Assembly: GCF_003050835.1 (NCBI RefSeq)
Contig: NZ_QAOJ01000002.1
Location: forward strand, 124,001-188,000
Source: Pseudomonas sp. GV071
GTDB lineage: Bacteria > Pseudomonadota > Gammaproteobacteria > Pseudomonadales > Pseudomonadaceae
DNA: 64,000 nt
Reading direction: 5' to 3'
The notes under the pieces are model-generated. The model was not told the origin of the DNA, searched no databases, and worked only from the letters and a program-made list of their open reading frames with translations. Shown here one piece after another: positions 32,099 through 43,848 of this stretch. Made by a program: the position numbers and the translations under genes. Position 1 is the stretch's first letter; every line of letters starts with the position of its first letter.

Positions 32099-33079
32099 AT
32101 GAACACCTTTACTCCCGCCTGGTGGCTGCCCAACCCGCACCTGCAAACCTTGTGGAATTCCCTGTGCCGCAAGGCACCCAAGCTTGAGCGTGAGCGCGAA
32201 CGTTTGTGGCTGGAGGATGGCGATTTTCTCGATCTGGACTGGCACGGCCCGCACGAGGCCGAGGCACCGCTGGTGGTGGTGCTGCATGGGCTGACCGGCT
32301 CTTCCAGCTCGCTGTATGTGCTGGGTGTTCAACAGAGCCTGGCGGCGCAAGGTTGGGCCAGCGTGGCATTGAATTGGCGTGGCTGTTCGGGGGAGCCCAA
32401 CCTGCTGCCTCGCGGTTATCACTCCGGTGCCAGCGAAGACCTCGCCGAAACCATCCGCCACCTGCGCGCCAAGCGGCCGATGGCGCCGCTGTATGCGGCG
32501 GGTTATTCGCTGGGGGGCAATGTGCTGCTCAAGTACCTCGGCGAAAGTGGCGCCGACAGTCAGCTGCAGGGCGCGGTGGCGGTGTCGGTGCCGTTTCGTC
32601 TGGACCAATGTGCCGACCGTATCGGCATGGGCTTTTCCAAGGTCTACCAGGCGCACTTCATGCGCGAAATGCTCGCCTATGTGAAGGACAAACAGCGTCT
32701 TTTCGCCCACAAGGGCCAGGCTGATCGGCTGTCGACTCTGGACAAGCTCGGGCCGCTGACCAATATGCGCACCTTTTGGGATTTCGATGGCCGCGTCACG
32801 GCGCCACTGCATGGTTTTGCCGATGCCGACGATTACTACAAGCGCTCGTCCAGCCGCTATTTTCTCGGCCGTATCCAGACGCCGACCCTACTGATCCAGG
32901 CGGCCGACGACCCCTTCGTATTTCCCCATAGCCTGCCCGAGCCCCACGAGCTGGCCAGCTGCGTGCAGTTCGAACTGCACGCCCATGGTGGTCATGTCGG
33001 TTTTGTTCAAGGTTCCTGGCGCCGTCCGGATTACTACCTGGAACGGCGCATTCCAGAGTGGCTGACGGCGCTGCAGTAA
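32099..33079 (+). CDS. alpha/beta hydrolase (YheT-like)
   Basis: A 326-residue hydrolase from ATG 32099 (GTG 32087 would add four residues). It opens FTPAWWLPNPHLQTLW, the YheT family start, then VVVLHGLTGSSSSLY for the oxyanion region. The nucleophile elbow is GYSLGGNVLLKYLG, the acid AADDPFVFP and the histidine HGGHVGF, so the triad is complete. Relatives are esterases or hydrolases of uncertain substrate. It is convergent with laoR, 3 bases apart. Confidence 0.88.
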   Translation: MNTFTPAWWLPNPHLQTLWNSLCRKAPKLERERERLWLEDGDFLDLDWHGPHEAEAPLVVVLHGLTGSSSSLYVLGVQQSLAAQGWASVALNWRGCSGEPNLLPRGYHSGASEDLAETIRHLRAKRPMAPLYAAGYSLGGNVLLKYLGESGADSQLQGAVAVSVPFRLDQCADRIGMGFSKVYQAHFMREMLAYVKDKQRLFAHKGQADRLSTLDKLGPLTNMRTFWDFDGRVTAPLHGFADADDYYKRSSSRYFLGRIQTPTLLIQAADDPFVFPHSLPEPHELASCVQFELHAHGGHVGFVQGSWRRPDYYLERRIPEWLTALQ

Positions 33080-33082
33080 GGC

Positions 33083-33742
33083 CTAGATAACGGCGTCGAG
33101 CGGTACGAACAGACGCTGCTGCAACGCGTCGACCGCCTCGCGTGCTTCTGGGGCGATGTAGCCGCCCTCCAGCGCCAGCACCTGGTAGATGCCACGGCGC
33201 AGCATCTCCTGGCTGAGGTCGCCCGGATCGCCGCGCGAGGTGCACAGAAAGCGCACCCACGAGGTCATCACGATCCAGCTGTTGAGGGTTAGCGCCTCGA
33301 TCTGCCGTTCGCCCATCACCAGAATCCCGGCATCGACGAAGCCTTGGTAAATCGACTGGGCGCGGCCCATCGAGCGCTGGGCGAAGTGTTGGTACTGGGT
33401 GGCCAGACCGGCGTCGGTCTCCAGCAGATGCTCCAGATCGCGGTGCAGAAAGCGGTAGTGCCACATCGCGGCGAGCAGGGCTTCGAGGTAGAAAGTCTTG
33501 TCTTCCACGGTCATCGCCCGGCCTTCAGGCGGGCGCAGGAAGGTGTCGACCTGCTGCTCATACTGGTTGAACAGCTCGGCAATGATCGCCTGCTTGTTAC
33601 GAAAGTAGTAATACAAATTGCCCGGTGAAATCGCCAGGTGCGCGGCAATGTGGTTGGTGGTCACATTACGTTCGCCCTGCAGATTGAACAGCTCCAGGCT
33701 GGCCTGGATGATCCGCTCACGGGTTTTCATTGGCGCTGCCAT
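33083..33742 (-). CDS. laoR: TetR-family repressor LaoR
   Basis: A 219-residue regulator. The N-terminal helix-turn-helix is RERIIQASLELFNLQGERNV with TTNHIAAHLAISPGNLYYYF. The C-terminal ligand domain is unremarkable. It is divergent from laoB, with a palindrome over the laoB promoter. The name follows the P. aeruginosa LaoABCR system for long-chain alcohol and aldehyde oxidation, as I recall it; the assignment rests on gene order and family. Confidence 0.85.
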   Translation of the reverse strand: MAAPMKTRERIIQASLELFNLQGERNVTTNHIAAHLAISPGNLYYYFRNKQAIIAELFNQYEQQVDTFLRPPEGRAMTVEDKTFYLEALLAAMWHYRFLHRDLEHLLETDAGLATQYQHFAQRSMGRAQSIYQGFVDAGILVMGERQIEALTLNSWIVMTSWVRFLCTSRGDPGDLSQEMLRRGIYQVLALEGGYIAPEAREAVDALQQRLFVPLDAVI

Positions 33743-34062
33743 GGCGCTCGTACCTCACACACTGTTTCTTTCCCAACCCGCCTCCAGCAACTGCACTGCG
33801 CCGCAGCGGGTCAGCTCCCCTTCTTGCGCCAAAGGTACACGCACAAGCACGCTAATTGTTACCCATCACCACAGAAACCTAGCTACCTAACTTTTCGTTG
33901 GGCTGCGTCATTGAAAGGCGCCAGGCATCCTATTTGACACATTAGAGTAATTGCTCTAAAAATCCAGCACGCTGTATTGCGCAACCCTTGACCGACCCTG
34001 TACCCAATAAAAAGTACCGACGGTTCCGGGTTCTCTTAACTGGACTGCCCAGGAGCCTTCCG
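33743..34062. other. divergent intergenic region between laoR and laoB
   Basis: 320 bases without a gene. The only strong signals are the promoter and operator at 33934-33962. The rest, including the stretch near laoR, shows nothing I can assign. Confidence 0.6.
33934..33962 (+). promoter_or_regulatory. laoB promoter with overlapping operator palindrome
   Basis: TTGACA at 33934-33939 is followed 17 bases later by TAAAAA at 33957-33962. The inverted repeat TTAGAG-N6-CTCTAA (33942-33959) covers the spacer and enters the -10. A TetR-family repressor bound here would block RNA polymerase, so it is the best candidate site for LaoR. Confidence 0.65.
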
Positions 34063-35493
34063 ATGGTCGCCGACATTGCTTACCTGCAACACAACCAACA
34101 ACAAATCGAGCAGTTGGACGAACTACTACGCCGTCAACGTGAGGCGTTCCGCGCCAACCCCATGCCTGAGGCGGCGCAGCGCATTCAGTGGTTGAAAAGC
34201 CTGTGCGAACTGTTGCTGAACGAGAAAGACACCCTGGTGAACGCCATCTCCCAGGACTTCAGCAACCGCGCCGCCGAAGAAACCCTGCTGGCGGAAATCA
34301 TGCCCAGCGTGCACGGCATTCACTACGCGACCAAACGCATCAAGAAATGGATGAAGCCCTCGCGCCGCTCGGTCGGCCCGGCCTTCCAGCCAGCCAGCGC
34401 CAAAGTGGTGTACCAGCCGCTGGGCGTGGTCGGCGTGATCGTGCCGTGGAACTACCCACTGTTTCTCGCCATTGGCCCCTTGGTAGGCGCGTTGGCAGCC
34501 GGTAACCGGGTGATGATCAAAATGAGCGAGTCGACGCCTGTGACCTCGCAGTTGATCAAAGACCTGCTGGCAAAAATTTTCCCGGAAGACCTGGTTTGCG
34601 TGGTGTTGGGCGAGGCTGAAGTGGGCATGGCCTTCTCCAAGCTGCCGTTCGACCACCTGCTGTTCACCGGTGCCACCAGCATCGGCAAACACGTGATGCG
34701 CGCCGCGGCCGAGAACCTGGTGCCGGTGACCCTGGAGCTGGGCGGCAAGTCGCCGGCCATCGTCTCTGCCGACGTGCCATTGAGCGACGCCGCCGAACGC
34801 ATCGCCTTCGGTAAAACCATGAACGCCGGGCAGACCTGCGTGGCTCCCGACTATGTGCTGGTGCCCAAGGATCGCGTCGAAGGGTTTGTCGAGGCCTACC
34901 GCAAGACCGTGCAGACCTTCTACCCGACCCTGAAAGATAACCCCGACTACACCGCCGTAATCAACGACCGTCAGCTGAACCGCCTCAAAGGCTTGCTGAC
35001 CGATGCCGAGAGCAAAGGCGCCACGCTGATTCCGCTGTTCCCCGAGGGCCAGGGCCGGCGCATGGCGCAGACCGTGGTGCTGAACGTGAACGACGACATG
35101 AAGCTGATGCAGGACGAAATCTTCGGCCCGCTGCTGCCAATCGTGCCGTATGAGCGCCTGGAAGATGCGTTCAATTACATCAACGACCGCCCCCGTCCTC
35201 TGGCGCTCTACTACTTCGGCTACAACAAGGCCGAGCAAAAGCGCGTGTTGCATGAAACCCACGCCGGCGGCGTTTGCCTGAACGACACCTTGCTGCACGT
35301 GGCCCAGGACGACATGCCCTTCGGCGGCGTCGGCCCCTCGGGCATGGGCCACTACCACGGACATGAAGGGTTCCTGACCTTCTCCAAGGCCAAGGGCGTG
35401 TTCATCAAACAGCGCTTCAACGCCTCGAAAGTGATTTATCCGCCGTATGGCAAAGCGCTGCAGAAACTGGTGCTGAAACTGTTCATCCGCTAA
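34063..35493 (+). CDS. laoB: long-chain aldehyde dehydrogenase LaoB
   Basis: A 476-residue aldehyde dehydrogenase from ATG 34063 with an AGGAG site. It has PWNYPLFLAIGPLVGALAAGN, FTGATSIGKHVM, the general base Glu in TLELGGKSP, the catalytic Cys in NAGQTCVAPDY, and a basic-hydrophobic C-terminal extension (KALQKLVLKLFIR) like that of membrane-bound fatty aldehyde dehydrogenases. It oxidises long-chain aldehydes to fatty acids in the Lao scheme. Annotators often call such proteins coniferyl aldehyde dehydrogenase. laoC and laoA follow. Confidence 0.88.
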   Translation: MVADIAYLQHNQQQIEQLDELLRRQREAFRANPMPEAAQRIQWLKSLCELLLNEKDTLVNAISQDFSNRAAEETLLAEIMPSVHGIHYATKRIKKWMKPSRRSVGPAFQPASAKVVYQPLGVVGVIVPWNYPLFLAIGPLVGALAAGNRVMIKMSESTPVTSQLIKDLLAKIFPEDLVCVVLGEAEVGMAFSKLPFDHLLFTGATSIGKHVMRAAAENLVPVTLELGGKSPAIVSADVPLSDAAERIAFGKTMNAGQTCVAPDYVLVPKDRVEGFVEAYRKTVQTFYPTLKDNPDYTAVINDRQLNRLKGLLTDAESKGATLIPLFPEGQGRRMAQTVVLNVNDDMKLMQDEIFGPLLPIVPYERLEDAFNYINDRPRPLALYYFGYNKAEQKRVLHETHAGGVCLNDTLLHVAQDDMPFGGVGPSGMGHYHGHEGFLTFSKAKGVFIKQRFNASKVIYPPYGKALQKLVLKLFIR

Positions 35494-35578
35494 ACCCAAG
35501 CTGAACCTTGCGGCGCCCGGTCTTAGCCTGCTGGCGCGCCGCCTTTGAATCGCCCTAGAGCGAGGTCTAAAAACAATA

Positions 35579-36124
35579 ATGAATGACTCCGTACTCAACG
35601 CCCCCGGCCTGTCCCGACGCGGCCTGCTCAAAGTCGGCCTGATGGGCTCCGCCTTTCTCGCCACCGCCGGGCTCACCGCCAGCTTGAGCGGTTGCTCGGC
35701 CAGCTCTCCAGCCAACGGCTTCGCCATTCTGCGCGACTCCGACCTGCCATTTCTCAAAGCGCTGATCCCGGTGATGCTGGCCGGTGCGGTGAAACCTGAG
35801 CAGATGCCGCAGGCCATCGACGGCACCTTGCAAAGTCTCGACTACAGCCTCAATCGCCTGTCGCCGGAAATGCTCAAGCTCACCGTGCAGCTGTTCGACG
35901 TGCTGGCAATGGCGGTCACCCGTGGCCCGCTCACCGGCATCTGGGGCAGCTGGGAAAACGCCAGCAGTGAAGACGTCACGCACTTCCTCGACCGCTGGCA
36001 GAACAGCTCGCTCAGCCTGCTGCGCATGGGCCATGCCTCGCTGCTGCAACTGGTGATGATGGCCTGGTATGGCCGGCCGGAGTCCTGGGCCCATTGCGGT
36101 TACCCCGGGCCGCCCAAGGTCTGA
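35579..36124 (+). CDS. laoC: Tat-signal protein LaoC, gluconate dehydrogenase subunit 3-like
   Basis: A 181-residue protein with a twin-arginine signal (LSRRGLLKVGLMGSAFLA) and a possible lipobox (TASLSGC). The rest (RDSDLPFLKALIPVMLAGA, FLDRWQNSSLSLLRMG) fits the small subunit found beside GMC-type oxidoreductases. The next gene lacks its own signal peptide, so this subunit may carry it across the membrane, as in related two-subunit enzymes. That step is inference. Confidence 0.82.
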   Translation: MNDSVLNAPGLSRRGLLKVGLMGSAFLATAGLTASLSGCSASSPANGFAILRDSDLPFLKALIPVMLAGAVKPEQMPQAIDGTLQSLDYSLNRLSPEMLKLTVQLFDVLAMAVTRGPLTGIWGSWENASSEDVTHFLDRWQNSSLSLLRMGHASLLQLVMMAWYGRPESWAHCGYPGPPKV

Positions 36125-36179
36125 GAACCCGCGTTGCCGTTGCGTCACCCCTAATAAGAATTTACCGAGAGCAGCCTGA

Positions 36180-38364
<2,185 letters not shown>

Positions 38365-38370
38365 GCCCGT

Positions 38371-38779
<409 letters not shown>

Positions 38780-38795
38780 AAACGTGGGCTGCCGG

Positions 38796-40490
38796 ATGCG
38801 TGGCAGCCACCCTGGCAAGGCACTGTTCGGTGCCTTGCTGCTCCTTGTTGCACTCAGCGCCACGGCCGCCCCCCTGCCCAAACAGGCAGCGATTTCCAGT
38901 GCCCATCCGGCGGCCACCATCGCCGGCCTGGAAACCCTGGCTGCCGGCGGCAATGCCTTCGATGCAGCAATTGCTGTCAGCGCTGCGCTGGCGGTGGTCG
39001 AGCCTTACAGCTCCGGGCTCGGTGGCGGCGGCTTTTTCCTGCTGCGCCAAGCCGGCGGGCAACCGCAATACCGCTTCCTCGACGCCCGTGAACGCGCGCC
39101 GCTGGCCGCCCATGCCGACCTGTACAAGCAGGGCGGCAAGGTGCAGGCGCAGCTTTCCCTGGACGGCGCCTTGGCCGCAGCCATTCCTGGCTTGCCGGCC
39201 GCGCTGGTGGAACTGGCGCGCAAGTACGGTCGCCTGCCGCTGATTGATTCCCTCGGGCCGGCGATTCGCCTGGCCCGCGACGGGGTGTCCATCGACCACG
39301 TGTACCGTGAACGCGCGCAGTGGCGCCTGGCATCGCTACGCGACGACCCGGAAACCGCACGAATCTTTCTTGCTGACAAAGGCGCGATTCCCGACGAATT
39401 CAGCCTGATGCGCCAACCGGAACTGGCCAACACCCTCGAGCGCCTCGGCCGCTATGGCAAACCGGGCTTCTACAGCGGTGAGACGGCGAAGCTGTTAGTT
39501 GATGGAGTCAAACGCGCTGGCGGCATCTGGACCCTCGCCGACCTTGAGCAATACCAGGTGGTGGAGCGCCAGCCGCTGCGCTACCCACTGGCCGATGGCC
39601 GTGAACTGATCAGCGCGCCGCCGCCCTCGGCTGGCGGCATCGCCCTGGCGCAAAGCCTGGCCATGCTGCAACAGCTGCCGTGGCGCGAAGCGGACAAACT
39701 GCAGCGCGCCCACTATGTGATCGAAGTGCTGCGCCGCGCCTACCGTGATCGCGGCCTGCTCGGCGATCCGGACTTCATTGCCAACCCGGTGGCCCAACTG
39801 CTCGATGGCGGTTACCTGAAGCAACTGGCAGCCGGCATCGACCCACAGAAAGCCACACCCAGCAGCAGCCTGCCGCCCTCGCCCGCCTGGAAAGAAGGCA
39901 ACCACACCACCCATTTTGTGGTGTTGGATGGGGCCGGCAACGCGGTGTCGGCGACCCTCTCGGTGAACCTGCCCTTCGGCGCCGCGTTCACCCCGCCGGG
40001 CACCGGCGTGCTGCTCAATGATGAGATGGACGACTTCGCCGCCAATGTTCAGGGCGCCAATGCCTATGGGCTAACCGGCAGCCAGGCCAACGCCATTGCT
40101 GCCGGCAAACGCCCCCTATCGAGCATGAGCCCGAGCTTTATCGAAAGCCCGACCCAGTTCAGTGCCTTCGGTACGCCGGGTGGCAGCCGCATTCCGAGCA
40201 TGGTGTTGCTGGCGATGCTGCAGTACCTCGACGGCCAGCCAGTGGCGAGTTGGCCGGCAGCGCCGCGCTATCACCATCAGTACCTGCCCGACGTGGTCGA
40301 GTACGAGCCGACTACCTTCACTGCCAGCGAACGCGATGCCCTGAAACAACGGGGTTACTCGCTGAAGCCAGTGGCGCGGCCGTACGGCAATCAGCAGGTG
40401 CTGCTGTGGAACAAGGACAGCAACAGCGTCGAAGCGGCCAGCGATCCACGTGGCATCGGCCAGGCCAAGTTGCTCCCGCCGCCACCGTAA
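38796..40490 (+). CDS. ggt: gamma-glutamyltransferase
   Basis: A 564-residue N-terminal nucleophile hydrolase (GTG 38784 would add four residues). The signal peptide ends near residue 24 (LSATAAP), giving a periplasmic enzyme. The N-terminal part has GGNAFDAAIAVSAALAVVEP and SGLGGGGFFL. Self-cleavage should occur before the first Thr of HTTHFVVLDGAGNAVSAT. SANDFG-like substrate motifs are weakly kept as NLPFGAAFTPPGTG. It cleaves glutathione and gamma-glutamyl peptides. It is separated from fdx by 16 bases and ends at a strong terminator. Confidence 0.93.
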   Translation: MRGSHPGKALFGALLLLVALSATAAPLPKQAAISSAHPAATIAGLETLAAGGNAFDAAIAVSAALAVVEPYSSGLGGGGFFLLRQAGGQPQYRFLDARERAPLAAHADLYKQGGKVQAQLSLDGALAAAIPGLPAALVELARKYGRLPLIDSLGPAIRLARDGVSIDHVYRERAQWRLASLRDDPETARIFLADKGAIPDEFSLMRQPELANTLERLGRYGKPGFYSGETAKLLVDGVKRAGGIWTLADLEQYQVVERQPLRYPLADGRELISAPPPSAGGIALAQSLAMLQQLPWREADKLQRAHYVIEVLRRAYRDRGLLGDPDFIANPVAQLLDGGYLKQLAAGIDPQKATPSSSLPPSPAWKEGNHTTHFVVLDGAGNAVSATLSVNLPFGAAFTPPGTGVLLNDEMDDFAANVQGANAYGLTGSQANAIAAGKRPLSSMSPSFIESPTQFSAFGTPGGSRIPSMVLLAMLQYLDGQPVASWPAAPRYHHQYLPDVVEYEPTTFTASERDALKQRGYSLKPVARPYGNQQVLLWNKDSNSVEAASDPRGIGQAKLLPPPP

Positions 40491-40527
40491 AACCGTAAGG
40501 CAGGTATTGCCCCTACCTCGCAGGCAC

Positions 40528-40558
40528 AAAAAAGCCGGTCACATGGACCGGCTTTTTT
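40528..40558. terminator. bidirectional rho-independent terminator
   Basis: AAAAAA GCCGGTC acatg GACCGGC TTTTTT, between convergent ggt and the 40581-40943 gene. The stem is perfect and there are U tracts on both strands. Confidence 0.92.
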
Positions 40559-40580
40559 GTACTCGCCCGAAGGCGAAAAA

Positions 40581-40943
40581 TTACTGCTGATTCTGCGGAC
40601 GTTGATAGCCGCTTTCGGTGCAGCCCAGGCAACGTACGAAGGCTTCACGGCCCGGATCGACCACCAGCGCCTTGCCGGCTTCGCCGACGTTACCGCCAGC
40701 GGCGGTGAACGGCAGGCTGATCACGAAAGCACCAGCACCGATGATGGTGGCGGCGATCAGCAGCGGGCGAGCAACGATCAAATCACCCATCATGGCCCAG
40801 GCAGCAGGAGCCTGAACGTCATAGGCTGGGTCGCCGCTCTGGTTGGTGGTGGTGGTGCTAACCGACCCATCCGCCATTACCGGCAGCGCCAGGAGGCCAG
40901 TGGTCAGCGCCAGGACAACAGCGGTTGAGCGAAACAGGTTCAT
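40581..40943 (-). CDS. conserved hypothetical exported protein (120 aa)
   Basis: It has a signal peptide (about 1-24, ALPVMADG), a Thr-rich linker, one membrane-like segment ([19 protein letters not shown]) and a C terminus with a CLGC pair ([15 protein letters not shown]). Pseudomonas homologues are sometimes labelled multidrug transporter, which the sequence does not support. The function is unknown. The two cysteines may bind metal or be oxidised. Confidence 0.75.
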   Translation of the reverse strand: MNLFRSTAVVLALTTGLLALPVMADGSVSTTTTNQSGDPAYDVQAPAAWAMMGDLIVARPLLIAATIIGAGAFVISLPFTAAGGNVGEAGKALVVDPGREAFVRCLGCTESGYQRPQNQQ

Positions 40944-41148
40944 GAGTGCGGTCCTTCATCGATTCAAAGTGCGGTGGCTGTAACTATAACAGCGCTCCGG
41001 AAATTGTCAGCGTGACGGCCGTCAATCGCTGGAGAACGCATTCTGCGGGTTTTGCAGGGCGATTGGCGAGGAAAAAACCGCCTGTAACTGTGCGCTTACA
41101 CACGCCCTGAAAACAGCGCGGTTTTACGCGGCGGTTTTTGCCCCTGTA

Positions 41149-41961
41149 TCAGCGCTGACACGTGGGGCAATACACGCTCGCACGCTGCCCCAGTTTCACT
41201 TCACGCAAGGTGCTGCCGCAGGTTTTGCAGAATTCGCCACCGCGGCCGTAGACGAACAGCTCCTGCTGGAAATAACCGGGCTGGCCATCGCCACCGACGA
41301 AGTCGCGCAAGGTGGTACCGCCGCGTTCGATGGCATGGGCGAGGATGCGTTTGATCTGCAGCGACAGCTCCAGATAACGCGCCCGTGAAATCGACCCGGC
41401 TTCGCGGCGCGGATCGATGCCGGCGGCGAACAGCGCTTCGGTGGCGTAGATGTTACCCACCCCGACCACTACCGCGTTGTCCATGATGAAGGGCTTCACC
41501 GCAATGCTCTTGCCGCGTGACAGTTTGAACAGCCGGTCACCATCGAACAGCTCAGTCAGCGGCTCCGGCCCCAGCTTTACCAGCAACTCGTGCAGCAGCG
41601 GCTCAGTACTCCAGAGCATGGCGCCGAACCGCCGTGGGTCGGTGTAGCGCAAGGCCAGGCCGGACTCCAGCTCGATGTCGACATGCTCATGCTTGGCCAC
41701 CGGCGTATCGATAGGCACCAGGCGCAGGTTGCCGGACATGCCGAGGTGGCTGATCAACGTGCCCGCCTCGGCGGTCAGCAGCAGGTACTTGGCGCGGCGG
41801 GTGACGCTTTCGATGCGCTGCCCGGACAGGCGCACATCAAGGTCTTCCGGAATCGGCCAGCGCAGGCGGCGTTCCCGTACGATCACGCGGCTGACCCGCT
41901 GGCCTTCGAGGTACGGCGCAATGCCGCGGCGCGTGGTTTCGACTTCAGGTAATTCAGGCAT
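41149..41961 (-). CDS. mutM: formamidopyrimidine-DNA glycosylase MutM
   Basis: A 270-residue DNA repair enzyme that removes 8-oxoguanine. The N terminus is [13 protein letters not shown] with the catalytic Pro2 and Glu3. The lesion-recognition region is HLGMSGNLR, and [17 protein letters not shown] follows. The zinc finger is C-x2-C ... C-x2-C at the end ([14 protein letters not shown]). ATG 41961 is required for the catalytic N-terminal proline. Confidence 0.97.
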   Translation of the reverse strand: MPELPEVETTRRGIAPYLEGQRVSRVIVRERRLRWPIPEDLDVRLSGQRIESVTRRAKYLLLTAEAGTLISHLGMSGNLRLVPIDTPVAKHEHVDIELESGLALRYTDPRRFGAMLWSTEPLLHELLVKLGPEPLTELFDGDRLFKLSRGKSIAVKPFIMDNAVVVGVGNIYATEALFAAGIDPRREAGSISRARYLELSLQIKRILAHAIERGGTTLRDFVGGDGQPGYFQQELFVYGRGGEFCKTCGSTLREVKLGQRASVYCPTCQR

Positions 41962-42023
41962 CAAAGGACCCGCAACAGGAGGGGTGGCGCCCGGCCCCGG
42001 GCAGAAACCGCGGCCGGGGTGAC

Positions 42024-42890
42024 TCAGTGCATGCTCAGGTCGCGAATGCTTTCTTTCAGGGTCTGGAAGTCGTACTCCGACAGCCCGACATATTCCAGCA
42101 CCAGCTGCTCGATGCTCTGCCATTCGAAGTCGTCGGTCTGGTTGCCCAGCACCCGGTGGCTTTCGCAGATGTGCTCGGACATCTTCAGAATCGCCAGCAG
42201 GGTTTTCAGCTGCGCATCACGTACCGAGTCATCGGTAAAGATCGACAAGGCGTTGTGGTGGTTGGCAATCGCCTCGCACAGGTGCAACGGCAGGTTCCAC
42301 GACTTGGCGGTGAAGTACCCCACCACTGCATGGTTGGTGTTGAGCACGCGGTTCTCGGTGTCGACCACGCGCCGCTCGGCGGTGGCGCTGGCATAGGCCT
42401 CCTCGAGCACGGTCATGTAGTCCGGGAAGCGCTTGATCATCAGCGGAATGCCGCAGTTATGGAACAGGCCCAGCGTGTAGGCTTCGTCCGCCGACTGATA
42501 GCCGATACGCTTGGCCAGGGTCAGACACGTCATGGCGACGTCTTGCGCGGTGTCCCAGAAACGGTTGAGGGTGACGATAGCCTCATCGGTCATCTCGCCC
42601 TTAATCGACTGCGCGTTGATCAGGTTGATCACCGTATTGCAGCCCAGCAGATTGACCGCCTGCTGAATCGAGGCGATGCGATTCGACAAGCCAAAGAACG
42701 GCGAGTTGACGATTTTCAACAACGCGCCTGACAGGCCGGGGTCCTGGCTGATCAGCTTGGCGATCGCCTTCAGATCCGGAAACGGCATCACCTGCTCCAT
42801 CTGCAGGTCGACCATGATCTGAGGCTGCGGCGGCACACTGATGCCTTGCAGGACTTTCTGAATTTGTTCCGCGGTAAGTTCTGGGGCCAT
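42024..42890 (-). CDS. HDOD domain-containing protein
   Basis: A 288-residue cytoplasmic protein. After 45 residues, a HDOD domain runs to about 240: [56 protein letters not shown] and [19 protein letters not shown] is a HD-related fold without a full metal-binding HD set, and usually acts in signalling. No second domain is present. Its partner is unknown. It lies 62 bases upstream of mutM on the same strand. Confidence 0.88.
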   Translation of the reverse strand: MAPELTAEQIQKVLQGISVPPQPQIMVDLQMEQVMPFPDLKAIAKLISQDPGLSGALLKIVNSPFFGLSNRIASIQQAVNLLGCNTVINLINAQSIKGEMTDEAIVTLNRFWDTAQDVAMTCLTLAKRIGYQSADEAYTLGLFHNCGIPLMIKRFPDYMTVLEEAYASATAERRVVDTENRVLNTNHAVVGYFTAKSWNLPLHLCEAIANHHNALSIFTDDSVRDAQLKTLLAILKMSEHICESHRVLGNQTDDFEWQSIEQLVLEYVGLSEYDFQTLKESIRDLSMH

Positions 42891-43142
42891 GACTGCACAA
42901 GCAAAGGTGGTGTGACGAATGCCACAGTCTAACCGCCTGGTTAACAGACGTAACCCTCGGTAACGCAGGAATTCACCGACAGACGGAAAGAGTTCAACAA
43001 CGGCGCGGGTATGCGGCGACCACCACTCGTCTGGAGCAGAACCGAGCCGATCAGCGTGACAGGCGCGCTGTCGAACAGCCTGAACTTTCCCGGGTGCGGC
43101 ACTTTCGGAACCTTACACCCCCCCACGGAATAAGGAGCTGAC

Positions 43143-43682
43143 ATGACCACTTCGCTGAAAGGCAAGCGCATCGCCCTGCTGGTAACCGACGGTTTTGAAC
43201 AAGTCGAGTTGACCGGCCCGAAAGACGCCCTGGAAAAACTCGGCGCGGCCGTCGATATCCTTTCGAGCAAAACCGGCCAGGTAAATGGCTGGCACCACGA
43301 CAAGCTGGGCGATAGCTTCACCGTGAGCAAAACCTTCGCTGCTGCCAATATCGAAGATTACGACGCCCTCGTGCTGCCGGGCGGGGTGATGAACTCCGAC
43401 ACCATCCGCAGCATTCCCGAGGCGCAAAGCCTGGTGGTGCAAGCGGCCCAGAAGCAAACGCCGATTGCGGTGATTTGCCACGGCGCCTGGCTGCTGGTCT
43501 CGTCCGGCCTGGTCAAGGGCCGCACCATCACCAGTTGGAGTTCGTTGAAAGACGACATCACCAATGCTGGCGGCAAGTGGGTGGATGAGGAAGTGGTGAC
43601 CGATGGCGCTTTTATCAGCAGCCGCAACCCGGATGACATTCCAGCGTTTAACAAGAAGCTGATCGAGACGCTGGCGGCTTAA
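43143..43682 (+). CDS. pfpI: PfpI/DJ-1 family protein
   Basis: A 179-residue cytoplasmic protein with an AAGGAG site. It has the family pattern: RIALLVTDGFEQVELTGP carrying the conserved Glu, YDALVLPGGVMN, and the nucleophile elbow AVICHGAWLLVSSGL with the reactive Cys. PfpI-class proteins are glyoxalase/deglycase-like or protease-annotated stress proteins; the exact activity here is open. It is divergent from the HDOD gene across 252 bases. Confidence 0.92.
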   Translation: MTTSLKGKRIALLVTDGFEQVELTGPKDALEKLGAAVDILSSKTGQVNGWHHDKLGDSFTVSKTFAAANIEDYDALVLPGGVMNSDTIRSIPEAQSLVVQAAQKQTPIAVICHGAWLLVSSGLVKGRTITSWSSLKDDITNAGGKWVDEEVVTDGAFISSRNPDDIPAFNKKLIETLAA

Positions 43683-43702
43683 CGGTCATGGGCAATGTTG
43701 GA

Positions 43703-43813
43703 CGTAGGTTGGGTCGGTCCGCGTTCGGTGAGCGCAGCGAAGCCCAACAACAAGGCGTTTTGCGTACCGGGTCTGGGCTGTTGGGCTTCGCCTCCGGCTC
43801 AACCCAACCTACG
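43703..43813. repeat. MITE-like inverted-repeat element
   Basis: A 111-bp element with perfect 12-bp ends (CGTAGGTTGGGT / ACCCAACCTACG) and a second inner pair (GCGAAGCCCAACA / TGTTGGGCTTCGC). This family is scattered through many Pseudomonas genomes. The TATACT directly at its right edge (43815-43820) may serve rlmI as a -10 box. Confidence 0.75.
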
Positions 43814-43848
43814 CTATACTCCCGCTCTTTTTTCGGAGACCGCCCCCC

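Noticed and set aside
31781..32812. 343-codon minus frame
   Set aside because: Its upstream two thirds are the antisense of the alpha/beta hydrolase. Only the last 67 codons, outside that gene, look like a real small membrane protein.
34126..35826. 566-codon frame opposite laoB
   Set aside because: It is a shadow of the aldehyde dehydrogenase gene with no recognisable domain and a composition typical of antisense translation.
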